Shown here piece by piece: positions 1-7,281 of a stretch of DNA of 17,155 nt (positions are counted from its first letter, which is position 1; each line of letters starts with the position of its first letter). Under the pieces are notes generated by a model. It did not search any database and was not told where the DNA came from. It was given only the letters and a program-made list of their open reading frames with translations. Both the position numbers and the translations under genes were made by a program. Source of the DNA: DAOPZC01 sp035353175 (GTDB lineage: Bacteria; Verrucomicrobiota; Kiritimatiellia; RFP12; UBA1067); the NCBI GenBank assembly GCA_035353175.1, contig DAOPZC010000080.1, positions 1-17,155 of the forward strand, given 5' to 3'.

Positions 1-81
1 GAGTCCGGCGCGGCGCCCGCGGACACCGACCTCGCGGCCCTCAAGGCCAGCCTCACCGCCCGCAACGCCGCCCGCGCGTAA
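1..81 (+). CDS. C-terminal end of an unidentified protein (5' partial)
   Basis: Frame 1 is open from the window edge to a TAA at 79-81, giving 26 residues that end in LTARNAARA. The tail is rich in Ala, Asp and Leu, like a flexible or helical C-terminus. Nothing in so short a piece identifies a family. It lies about 100 bases before the malate dehydrogenase start on the same strand, so the two could be cotranscribed. It could also be a chance open frame in GC-rich DNA. Confidence 0.4.
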   Translation, partial: ESGAAPADTDLAALKASLTARNAARA

Positions 82-180
82 TGGAACGTAATGAAAGAAC
101 GCCTGCGCGCCACGCCTGGCATCCCCGACCGGAAGAGCGGATGCGCGGCGCGGAGCCTTATGCCCAGAGGAATAATGAAT

Positions 181-1239
181 ATGCAACGCAATGAACGTGT
201 CCCAGACGATAGCCATGTGGCGAAACTGACGCCGATGCAGCAACACCCCCCCGTCCGTGTCGCCGTAACCGGTGCCGCAGGCCAGATTTGCTACAGCCTG
301 CTCAAACGCATCGCGGCCGGCGAAATGTTCGGCCGACAGACGCCCGTTATTCTGCAGCTTCTGGAGGTGCCGGTCGAGAAGGTCCAGAAAGCGCTGGCCG
401 GCGTCGCCATGGAACTGGAGGATTGTGCGTTTCCACTCCTTCAGGACATCCTCTGCACCGGCGAACCCGAAGTCGCATTCAAGGACGCCAACTGGTGTCT
501 TCTGGTGGGCTCGAAACCGCGTGGCCCCGGAATGGAACGCGCCGACCTGCTGAAGGACAACGCAAAAATCTTCGTGGGCCAAGGCGCCACGATCGATGCG
601 GTCGCGAGCGACGACTGCCGTGTGATGGTCGTCGGCAACCCGTGCAACACCAACTGCATGATCGCCGCATCCCAAGCCAAGCGGCTGCCCAAAGAGCGAT
701 TCACTTCCATGGTGCGGCTCGACCAGAACCGGGCCATGAACCAGCTCGCGCACAAACTTGGAGTGCCGGTTTCGGCCATAGATCGCATGGTCATCTTCGG
801 CAATCACAGCCCGAGCCAGTTTCCAGACTTCTCAAACGCCCTCGTCAACGGCATACCGGTGCCGCAAGTCATCAAAGACACGCTGTGGCTGCAAGAAACT
901 TTCATCGAAACCGTCAGCCAACGCGGCGCCGACATCATTGCGGCTCGCGGGGTGTCAAGCGCGCTTTCGGCGGCGAACGCGATCGTCGGCCACGTCCGCT
1001 CGCTGTGCACACCGGGCCCGGAGATTCACTCGGTCTCCGTGCACTCGAACGGCGAATACGGCTTCACGCCCGGCGTATGGGCGGGCATGCCGGTACGCAC
1101 AGTCGCACCGGGCACATACGAGATCGTCAAAGATTTCGCTCACGACGACTTTGCCTGCCAGAAAATCGCGGCGTCGAACGCCGAACTGGTCAACGAACGC
1201 GAAATGGTCATGGAAAAGATCCCGATGGTCGCTGCATAG
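181..1239 (+). CDS. mdh: Malate dehydrogenase (NAD-dependent)
   Basis: Interconverts malate and oxaloacetate with NAD in the cytoplasm (TCA cycle and related redox balance). In 352-residue numbering the Rossmann motif GAAGQI is at 31-36 and the substrate-loop motif PRGPGMER, with two binding arginines, is at 113-120. NPCNTN is at 153-158, LDQNRA (catalytic Asp181) at 180-185, and GNHS (catalytic His209) at 207-210. The motif set fits the cytosolic-type MDH subfamily of about 330 residues. The frame is open back to an ATG at 91, but that adds about 30 unrelated residues. ATG 181 has AGAGGA at 166-171 with 9-base spacing and is preferred; ATG 175 is the alternative. About 20 residues still precede the usual MDH N-terminus. 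All catalytic residues are present. Confidence 0.93.
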   Translation: MQRNERVPDDSHVAKLTPMQQHPPVRVAVTGAAGQICYSLLKRIAAGEMFGRQTPVILQLLEVPVEKVQKALAGVAMELEDCAFPLLQDILCTGEPEVAFKDANWCLLVGSKPRGPGMERADLLKDNAKIFVGQGATIDAVASDDCRVMVVGNPCNTNCMIAASQAKRLPKERFTSMVRLDQNRAMNQLAHKLGVPVSAIDRMVIFGNHSPSQFPDFSNALVNGIPVPQVIKDTLWLQETFIETVSQRGADIIAARGVSSALSAANAIVGHVRSLCTPGPEIHSVSVHSNGEYGFTPGVWAGMPVRTVAPGTYEIVKDFAHDDFACQKIAASNAELVNEREMVMEKIPMVAA

Positions 1240-1250
1240 CGGCCTGACCC

Positions 1251-1285
1251 GGCGTGGCCACCGCGCCGAATGGCATGGCCACGCC
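1251..1285. terminator. Perfect 10-bp inverted repeat after mdh, terminator-like
   Basis: GGCGTGGCCA (1251-1260) pairs perfectly with TGGCCACGCC (1276-1285) across a 15-base loop, starting 12 bases after the mdh stop. The stem is GC-rich, but no T-run follows on the + strand, so this is not a textbook intrinsic terminator. It may be an mRNA 3'-end stabiliser, a terminator with relaxed U-tract requirement, or a protein site. Confidence 0.45.
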
Positions 1286-1291
1286 TGTTCC

Positions 1292-1308
1292 CTAACAAAA
1301 AACTAACA
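1292..1308 (+). promoter_or_regulatory. Tandem CTAACA repeat, candidate phosphate-response box for pstS
   Basis: CTAACA occurs at 1292-1297 and 1303-1308, exactly 11 bases apart, one helical turn. An inverted copy lies at 1365-1370. PhoB and PhoP sites are known to be 11-bp-periodic direct repeats, and the B. subtilis PhoP unit is TTAACA-like. The position, about 90 bases before the pstS start, is suitable. The match to a regulator of this organism is inference. I could not place a convincing -35/-10 pair at the distance expected for a PhoB-type promoter. Confidence 0.4.
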
Positions 1309-1395
1309 CGATAACCGTCGCCTTTTGCGCGGAAGTTTGTTGTAATTCAGGTGTGTTTAAGGAATGTTAGCGACAAACCAGGAGGAAACACACTC

Positions 1396-2196
1396 ATGAC
1401 CCGTATCTTGATGACGGCCTGTTGCGCCTGCGCGGCGGTTGGGACCCTGTGGTTAACGGGATGCGGCAAGCCGCGTGAAAACATCACCATGGCGGGATCG
1501 ACGGCGTTCCAGCCGTTCGCCGAGAAGCTGGCCGACCAGTACATGAACGCGCACCCGGAGGTGGCCATCACGATCCAAGGGGGCGGTTCGGCGCTGGGCA
1601 TCCAATCGGCCCTGTCGGGGACGGCGCAGATCGGGATGGCGGATCTGGTAACCCTCCCCAAAGAAGCCGAAGCCATGAAAAGTATGGTTGTGGCCAGAGA
1701 CGGCATCGCGGTCGTATTCAATCCGGCCAATGCGGTTACGGCCCTGACCATGGAACAGGTACGGGGGCTCTTCAGCGGCACGATTAAGAACTGGAAAGAG
1801 ATCGGCGGCGCGGATCACACGGTCGCCGTGATCTCCCGCGAGGCGGGGTCGGGCACGCGCACGTCGTTCGAGCAGATCATCGGGGGCGTGTCGCTCACGC
1901 CGGACGCGCTGATTCAGGACTCGAACGGGACCATCCGCGAAACTGTGGCGAACGACACGCACGCGGTCGGCTACCTCTCTCACGGCCTGATCAACGAAAG
2001 GATCAAGCCGGTGACCGTCGACGGTTATTCCTGCACCGAGAAGGACATCATGGACGGCAACTACAGACTGGTCCGTCCGGTCTATCTGGTCTACAAAGAT
2101 CAGGTCTCGCCCGCCTGCCATGCGTTTCTGGATTACATGCTCTCATCCGAGGCCCAGAATCTGCTGCACGAAAACGGCCTGATCAAAGCGAAGTAG
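1396..2196 (+). CDS. pstS: Phosphate ABC transporter substrate-binding lipoprotein PstS
   Basis: Captures inorganic phosphate in the periplasm and delivers it to PstCA. From ATG 1396 the protein has 266 residues. A Cys-rich hydrophobic signal peptide ends in the lipobox L20-T-G-C23, so the protein should be lipid-anchored. Phosphate-loop motifs GSTAFQPF, GGGSALGI and REAGSGTR follow, then the late HAVGYLS motif. The length matches the short PstS class. A GTG at 1351 in the same frame would add 15 residues before the signal peptide. ATG 1396 is preferred because AGGAGG sits about 10 bases upstream. It is the first gene of the pst operon and probably phosphate-regulated through the upstream CTAACA repeats. 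Confidence 0.93.
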   Translation: MTRILMTACCACAAVGTLWLTGCGKPRENITMAGSTAFQPFAEKLADQYMNAHPEVAITIQGGGSALGIQSALSGTAQIGMADLVTLPKEAEAMKSMVVARDGIAVVFNPANAVTALTMEQVRGLFSGTIKNWKEIGGADHTVAVISREAGSGTRTSFEQIIGGVSLTPDALIQDSNGTIRETVANDTHAVGYLSHGLINERIKPVTVDGYSCTEKDIMDGNYRLVRPVYLVYKDQVSPACHAFLDYMLSSEAQNLLHENGLIKAK

Positions 2197-2230
2197 CCCC
2201 CTCTCTGCCCCCCTCCGATCAACCGCACCC

Positions 2231-3088
2231 ATGAAACTCAGCGGCGAGAAAATTACCAAAGGCATTCTGGCGGTGGTGGCGTTTTCGGCCCTTGCCAGCC
2301 TGTTGCTCATCGCGGTCTTCATTTTCAAAGAGGGGTTCCCCTTCATGCTGAAAGTGGGGTTCGGCGACTTCCTCTTCTCTTCCACGTGGAACCCGCAGGT
2401 GGGACAGTTCGGGATCTACCCGATGATCGTGGCATCGCTCTACGTGACGCTCGGCGCCATGCTGATCGGTGCGCCGTTGGGCATCGCGGGCGCGATCTTC
2501 ATGAATGAGTTCCTCCCCCGCCAGGTGATGCGGGTCATTAAGCCGACCATCGAACTGCTCGCAGGAATTCCCTCGGTCGTGTTCGGCTTTCTGGGTGTCA
2601 TGGTCTTGGCCCCTTTCATTCGCGAACACATGGGGGGGCCCGGGCTGTCGGTCCTGGCCGCCTCGGTGATTCTCGGCGTCATGGTACTGCCCACCGTCAT
2701 CAGCATCTCCACCGACGCCATCGGCGCGGTGCCCAACTCATACCGCGAAGGCGCCTTGGCGCTCGGAGCGACCCGCTGGCAGAGCGTCCACATGGTGACG
2801 GTCAAAGCTGCTCGGTCTGGAATCATCGCCAGCGTCATCCTCGCCATGGGACGGGCCCTGGGCGAGACCATGGCGGTCATCATGGTGGCGGGCAACACGG
2901 TCAAAATCCCCCATTCGGTGACCGATCCCGTGAGGACCCTGACCGCCAACATCGCGCTCGAGATGTCCAACGCCACCGGCATGGCCCGCGAAGCCCTGTT
3001 CGCCACCGGCGTCGTGCTCTTTGTGGTCATCATGGTCCTGAACGGAATCGCCCTGTCGGTGATTAAAAGCCGGGGAGGCAAGCGATGA
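2231..3088 (+). CDS. pstC: Phosphate ABC transporter permease PstC
   Basis: Inner-membrane half of the phosphate channel, 285 residues with about six membrane segments, the first at roughly 12-32. Family motifs are ELLAGIPSVVFGFLG (108-122) and the cytoplasmic EAA loop (DAIGAVPNSYREGALALGATRW, about 162-183), which docks on the ATPases. It follows pstS after 34 bases and overlaps pstA by ATGA. No good ribosome-binding site precedes ATG 2231: the leader is C-rich, so translation may depend on pstS. It lacks the longer N-terminal part of some PstC proteins but otherwise looks complete. Confidence 0.92.
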   Translation: MKLSGEKITKGILAVVAFSALASLLLIAVFIFKEGFPFMLKVGFGDFLFSSTWNPQVGQFGIYPMIVASLYVTLGAMLIGAPLGIAGAIFMNEFLPRQVMRVIKPTIELLAGIPSVVFGFLGVMVLAPFIREHMGGPGLSVLAASVILGVMVLPTVISISTDAIGAVPNSYREGALALGATRWQSVHMVTVKAARSGIIASVILAMGRALGETMAVIMVAGNTVKIPHSVTDPVRTLTANIALEMSNATGMAREALFATGVVLFVVIMVLNGIALSVIKSRGGKR

Positions 3089-3924
3089 GGATCTCCCCGA
3101 AGATCACCCAGATCGCTGCCGTCGCCCTCTTGGGCGCAGCCACCCTCCTGACGTTGGTGGTGCTGGTGTTTATCATCGTCTTCGTGTTGGCCAAAGGCCT
3201 GCCCTGGGTGACGTGGGAGTTCCTCACCTCCTCCCCCAAAGACATGGGCAAAGCGGGCGGCATCCTCCCGACGTTGGTCGGGACCGTCCTGTTGCCGCTG
3301 TTCGCGATCGCCGTCGCGTTGCCGCTCGGGGTCGGCACGGCGGTGTATCTGACGGAGTACACGCGGGAGACGCGCTTCACCCGCGCGCTGCGGTTCGGAA
3401 CCGACTGTCTGGCCGGCATTCCCTCGATCATCTTTGGCCTGTTCGGCTTCATTTTCTTTGTCGTCATGCTGAAAATGGGGTGGTGCCTCTTCTCCGGAGC
3501 GCTCACCCTGGCGATCATGATCCTGCCGACGATCATCCGCACGTCCGAAGAGGCCATCCGGGCGGTGCCGAACGCTTACCGGGAAGTCAGTTTCTCGCTG
3601 GGTGCCACGCGTTGGGAGACGGTCCTTAAAGTCGTGTTGCCCAACGCCCTGCCCGGCATCGTCACCGGTGTCATGCTGGGCATCGGACGCTCCATCGGCG
3701 AGACCGCGGCGGTCATCTTCACCGCGGGATCTTCGCTGCGGATGCCGCTCACGGCCTTCGACTCCGTCCGGACGATGTCCGTCCATTTCTACATTTTGGC
3801 GCGCGAGGGCATTTCCTCTGAAAACGCCTACGCGACGGCCGCGGTCCTGATCATCACGGTCCTTCTGGTGAACCTTGCGGCTTACGGCATGATGCACCGC
3901 TTTATCGCAAAGAGGTCCAAATGA
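3085..3924 (+). CDS. pstA: Phosphate ABC transporter permease PstA
   Basis: Second membrane subunit of the phosphate importer, 279 residues and about six membrane segments. The signature CLAGIPSIIFGLFGF spans 108-122. The EAA loop spans about 153-178 (SEEAIRAVPNAYREVSFSLGATRW), parallel to the one in PstC. It starts inside the pstC stop (ATGA) and ends inside the pstB1 start (ATGA), which indicates translational coupling and fixes both starts. PstC and PstA form a heterodimeric channel, so an asymmetric ATPase pair below it is structurally reasonable. Confidence 0.92.
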   Translation: MRISPKITQIAAVALLGAATLLTLVVLVFIIVFVLAKGLPWVTWEFLTSSPKDMGKAGGILPTLVGTVLLPLFAIAVALPLGVGTAVYLTEYTRETRFTRALRFGTDCLAGIPSIIFGLFGFIFFVVMLKMGWCLFSGALTLAIMILPTIIRTSEEAIRAVPNAYREVSFSLGATRWETVLKVVLPNALPGIVTGVMLGIGRSIGETAAVIFTAGSSLRMPLTAFDSVRTMSVHFYILAREGISSENAYATAAVLIITVLLVNLAAYGMMHRFIAKRSK

Positions 3925-4691
3925 AAGCGCCTGCCGACATCAAGATCGCAGTCAAGAACTTCAGCGTCTTTCAAGGGCAGGAAGACGCGTTACGGCAAAT
4001 CTCTCTGGACATTCCCGTCCACAAAATCCTGGGGATCATCGGCCCCTCCGGCTCAGGGAAGACCACTTTTCTGCGCGCGTTGAACCGGCTGAACGACTTG
4101 GCGCCGGACACGCACGTCGAGGGCCAGATGCTTTTGGACGGCGAGGACATCTACCACCCCTCGTTTGACGTGGTTTCTCTCCGCAAACGGGTCGGCATGC
4201 TGTTCGCGCTGCCCGTGGCGCTGCCGATGAGCATCTACGAGAACGTGGTGTACGGCCCCAGGCTGTCGGGCATCCGGAAACGGGCAAGGCTGGACGAGAT
4301 CGTCGAGCGCAGCCTGAAGGCGGCGTTCCTTTGGGATGAGGTCAAAGACCGGCTTCGCATGTCCGGCCTCCGGCTCTCCGGCGGACAGCAGCAGCGGCTG
4401 TGTCTGGCCCGCGTGCTGGCCATGGAGGAGTTAGAGGTGATCCTGCTCGACGAGCCGTGCTCCGGGCTGGACCCGATTTCCACGGCGAAGATCGAAGACG
4501 CGCTGACGATCCTGAAAGAGCGATACACCATCGTCCTCGTCACCAATAACACCAAGCAGGCGGCACGCGTCGCCGACGACACGGCCTTCTTCCTGATGGG
4601 CGAGCTGGTGGAGTACGGGGCAACCGACAAAATCTTTACGGTGCCGGACGACAAGCGGACCAACGAATACGTGACGGGCAGGTTCGGATGA
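3921..4691 (+). CDS. pstB: Phosphate ABC transporter ATPase PstB1, Q-loop and H-loop degenerate
   Basis: Cytoplasmic ATPase that would power PstCA, 256 residues, normal length for PstB. Walker A GPSGSGKTT is at 41-49, signature LSGGQ at 152-156, Walker B ILLDEP with Glu178 at 174-179, and D-loop SGLD at 181-184. Two key residues are replaced. The Q-loop reads FALPVALPMS, with Ala96 (codon 4206-4208) instead of Gln and the usual RPNPF lost. The H-loop reads VTNN, with Asn209 (4545-4547) instead of His. The frame is intact and the rest is well conserved, so this looks like specialisation rather than decay. It overlaps pstA and pstB2 by ATGA. It could supply LSGGQ to PstB2 in a heterodimer. Confidence 0.92.
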   Translation: MKAPADIKIAVKNFSVFQGQEDALRQISLDIPVHKILGIIGPSGSGKTTFLRALNRLNDLAPDTHVEGQMLLDGEDIYHPSFDVVSLRKRVGMLFALPVALPMSIYENVVYGPRLSGIRKRARLDEIVERSLKAAFLWDEVKDRLRMSGLRLSGGQQQRLCLARVLAMEELEVILLDEPCSGLDPISTAKIEDALTILKERYTIVLVTNNTKQAARVADDTAFFLMGELVEYGATDKIFTVPDDKRTNEYVTGRFG

Positions 4692-5449
4692 GCACAGACA
4701 CGATCATCAGCGTGAAGAATCTGGATTTGTACTACGGCGATTTCCACGCCCTGAAGCGCGTGCCCATGGAGGTTCAGGCGCGGCGCATCACGGCGCTGAT
4801 CGGTCCTTCGGGCTGCGGGAAATCGACGCTGTTGCGGACGCTCAACCGGATGAACGACCTGATCCCCGGCGTGCGCGTCACGGGATCTGTCCTTCTGGAA
4901 GGCAAGGACATCTATGCCTTGGGCTCCGACGTCTGCGCGTTACGCAAACGGGTCGGGATGGTCTTCCAAAGGCCCAACCCCTTCCCGCTTTCAATCTACG
5001 ACAACGTGGCGTTCGGCTTGCGGGTGGCGGGCATCACGAACCGCAGCCGCGTCGAGGAGATCGTGGAGCGCAGCCTCACGTCGGCGTGGCTCTGGGATCA
5101 GCTGAAAGACCGGCTCGACGATTCCGCCCTGTCGCTTCCTCTGGACCAGCAGCAGCGGCTGTGCGTGGCACGGCTGCTCGCGGTGGAGCCGGAAGTGATC
5201 CTGATGGACGAGCCCTGCTCGGCGCTGGACCCCATCGCCACGACTCGCATCGAAGAGCTGATGATCGACCTCAAAGCCAAATATACGATTGTGATCGTGA
5301 CCCACAACATGCAGCAGGCCGCGCGCATCTCCGATTTTTCGGGATACATGCTGCTGGGCGAAATGATCGAATTCGGCGATACGGCGGGCATTTTCACCAC
5401 GCCGAAAGACAAACGGACCCAAGACTACATCAGCGGACGATACGGATAA
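4688..5449 (+). CDS. pstB: Phosphate ABC transporter ATPase PstB2, signature motif degenerate
   Basis: Second PstB, 253 residues, the best conserved of the pair outside one motif. Aromatic A-loop YYG is at 15-17, Walker A GPSGCGKST at 39-47, Q-loop FQRPNPFP with Gln94, Walker B ILMDEP with Glu175, D-loop SALD, and H-loop VTHN with His206. The ABC signature, normally LSGGQ, reads LPLDQ at 150-154 (nt 5135-5149), with the Ser and both Gly lost. A homodimer would have no normal signature motif at either site. With PstB1 it would complete one canonical site. It overlaps pstB1 by ATGA and is followed by phoU after 13 bases. Confidence 0.92.
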   Translation: MSTDTIISVKNLDLYYGDFHALKRVPMEVQARRITALIGPSGCGKSTLLRTLNRMNDLIPGVRVTGSVLLEGKDIYALGSDVCALRKRVGMVFQRPNPFPLSIYDNVAFGLRVAGITNRSRVEEIVERSLTSAWLWDQLKDRLDDSALSLPLDQQQRLCVARLLAVEPEVILMDEPCSALDPIATTRIEELMIDLKAKYTIVIVTHNMQQAARISDFSGYMLLGEMIEFGDTAGIFTTPKDKRTQDYISGRYG

Positions 5450-5462
5450 GGCGGGCACACCT

Positions 5463-6164
5463 ATGGAACGGCATTTCGACGAACAGCTGCAAACGCTGAA
5501 GAACCACCTGATGAAAATGAGCGCGTTGGCCGAGGTGATGATCGCCGACGCCGTCAAAACCGTCGTCGAGCGGGACCAAGACGCGGTCTCTCCCGTCTAC
5601 GAGCGCGAAGAGCTCGTGAACCAGATGGAAATCGAGATCGACGAGAGCTGCCTGACGCTGATCGCGCTGCATCAGCCGGCGGCCGGCGACCTGCGCTTCA
5701 TCATGGGGGCGGTCAGAACGAACGCCGAGCTGGAGCGGCTGGCGGACGAAGCCGTCAACATCGTGCAGAAGGCCGAGCATCTGCTGAAGTTCCCCCCGCT
5801 GAAGCCTTTTGAGATTATCCCCGAAATGGCGGTGCTTGCGCGCGGCATGGTCCGCGACAGTCTCCGCTCCTTTGTGAACCGGAATGTCGACTTGGCCCGC
5901 GAGGTTCTGTCGCGCGATGACCGGCTGGACAACCTGAAAGCGAGCATCGCGGATGAGCTGACCGCCTACATGACCCAAGACTGCGCCGCCGTTCCGCGCG
6001 GGCTCGACCTGCTGCTGATCGCACGTTTTCTCGAACGTATCGGCGACCACGCGACCAACATCGCAGAGATCACGATTTTCGTCGAGGAAGGGCTGGACGT
6101 GCGGCATCACGCCGATCAGAAGCGGCTGGTAGCCAGGCCGTTCCGCCCCGTTGAACAGCCCTGA
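5463..6164 (+). CDS. phoU: Phosphate transport system regulator PhoU
   Basis: Cytoplasmic helical protein that restrains Pst uptake and Pho signalling when phosphate is plentiful. It has 233 residues, the usual length, with two PhoU repeats. The first carries LIALHQPAAGDLR (66-78) and ERLAD (91-95). The second carries LERIGDHATNI (190-200). The metal-binding ERIGD motif is canonical in repeat 2 and altered to ERLAD in repeat 1, with its acidic residues kept. It is the last gene of the pst operon, 13 bases after pstB2. No phoR/phoB pair is in the window. Confidence 0.92.
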   Translation: MERHFDEQLQTLKNHLMKMSALAEVMIADAVKTVVERDQDAVSPVYEREELVNQMEIEIDESCLTLIALHQPAAGDLRFIMGAVRTNAELERLADEAVNIVQKAEHLLKFPPLKPFEIIPEMAVLARGMVRDSLRSFVNRNVDLAREVLSRDDRLDNLKASIADELTAYMTQDCAAVPRGLDLLLIARFLERIGDHATNIAEITIFVEEGLDVRHHADQKRLVARPFRPVEQP

Positions 6165-6176
6165 TGGAAGTTTGGC

Positions 6177-6206
6177 TGGACGTGTCTGCCGACATTCGCG
6201 CATAAT
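6177..6206 (+). promoter_or_regulatory. Candidate sigma70-type promoter for the TRAP operon
   Basis: TGGACG (6177-6182), 18 bases, then CATAAT (6201-6206), in an AT-rich break just after phoU and about 50 bases before dctP. The -10 matches 5 of 6 consensus bases and the -35 matches 4 of 6. It would let the TRAP genes be expressed separately from the phosphate operon. This is sequence matching only. Confidence 0.4.
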
Positions 6207-6252
6207 ATATGGCTTAAAAAGCGTCTTTAACTTTTAGGGAGCAACACCAGCA

Positions 6253-7281
6253 ATGAACAAATCCGCATCGATTTTTTTGGCAGGCATGACGACCGGGCTG
6301 TTGGTCGCCTGCGTCATAGGCGCGTTCATCATCCGCCCGAAGCAGGCGGACGGGAACAACACCGGCGCGGATGGCCGTGTCCTCGTGTTGAAACTGGCGC
6401 ATGGCCTCGACGAGACGCACCCCGTGCACAAGGGCATGGAGTTCATGAAGAAACGTTTCGAAGAGCTGACGGGCGGCAAAGCCTCGCTCGACATCTACTC
6501 CGGCGGCGTGTTGGGGAGTGAAGTCGACTGCCTCGAACAGGTGCAGAAAGGCGAGCTGGCGATGACCAAGGTCTCCACGGCCGCGCTCGAGGCCTTCATC
6601 CCCGAGATGAAGGTGTTCAGCGTGCCGTTCGCGTTTCGCGACGACACCCATTTCTGGAACACGATGCACAGCCCGGTCGGCAAGCGCATGCTGGGCTTGG
6701 GCGTTGAAAAACAGTTCCGCGGCCTCTGCTATTACGACTCGGGCGACCGCAACTTCTATACAACGAAAAAGCCGATCCGCTCCGTGGCCGATGTGAACGG
6801 CATGAAAGTGCGCGTGATGAACAGCCGGACCGCCATGGACATGATCAAAGCCATGGGCGGCAGCGCCTGCCCCATCAGCTGGGGGGAGCTTTATACCGCG
6901 CTGGCGCAGGGCACCGTGGATGCGGCCGAAAACAATCCGCCGTCGTTTATGACCAGCCGCCATTATGAAGTCTGCAAATATTTCATTCTCTCCGGGCACC
7001 AGCGTATCCCGGACATGGTCATCATCAGCACCAAGATGTGGGACAAAATCCCGCTCGATGTCAGGAAAGCACTCCAACAGGCCGCAGATGAGTCTGAAGT
7101 CTTTCAGCGCAAACTCTGGAAAGAGACGACCGACGCCTGCATGGTTGACATGAAAGCGAAAGGCGTCGAGGTCATCACGCCCGATTTGGACAGCTTCCGT
7201 AAAGCCTGTGAGCCCATCACCGAAGACAAGGAGTACCTCGTGATCAAGAAGGTGCTCTCCGAGATCCGGGAGGTGAAGTGA
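6253..7281 (+). CDS. dctP: TRAP transporter substrate-binding protein DctP, membrane-anchored
   Basis: Extracytoplasmic receptor of a TRAP transporter, 342 residues. Family features are LAHGLDETHPVHKG (48-61), YSGGVLGSE (82-90), the carboxylate-binding arginine in MKVRV (Arg187), and GELYTALAQGTVDAAENN (211-228). The last of these and the following HYEV resemble the sugar-acid (uronate/ketogulonate) branch, so a sugar acid is my guess for the substrate. The N-terminus has one hydrophobic stretch (about 7-27) containing LVAC (17-20). This fits a lipobox, but the hydrophobic run continues after Cys20, so lipoprotein or uncleaved anchor are both possible. AGGGAG lies 11 bases before ATG 6253. 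Confidence 0.9.
   Translation: MNKSASIFLAGMTTGLLVACVIGAFIIRPKQADGNNTGADGRVLVLKLAHGLDETHPVHKGMEFMKKRFEELTGGKASLDIYSGGVLGSEVDCLEQVQKGELAMTKVSTAALEAFIPEMKVFSVPFAFRDDTHFWNTMHSPVGKRMLGLGVEKQFRGLCYYDSGDRNFYTTKKPIRSVADVNGMKVRVMNSRTAMDMIKAMGGSACPISWGELYTALAQGTVDAAENNPPSFMTSRHYEVCKYFILSGHQRIPDMVIISTKMWDKIPLDVRKALQQAADESEVFQRKLWKETTDACMVDMKAKGVEVITPDLDSFRKACEPITEDKEYLVIKKVLSEIREVK

Noticed and set aside
2440..3897. Long open frame antisense to pstC and pstA (485 codons)
   Set aside because: It opposes two well-conserved permease genes, its product is rich in Arg, Asp, His and Gln with no domain, and such frames arise in GC-rich DNA opposite hydrophobic proteins.
3921..5449. PstB1 or PstB2 as a decaying pseudogene
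   Set aside because: Both frames are full length, coupled by ATGA overlaps and conserved apart from exactly complementary motifs, which points to selection rather than decay.
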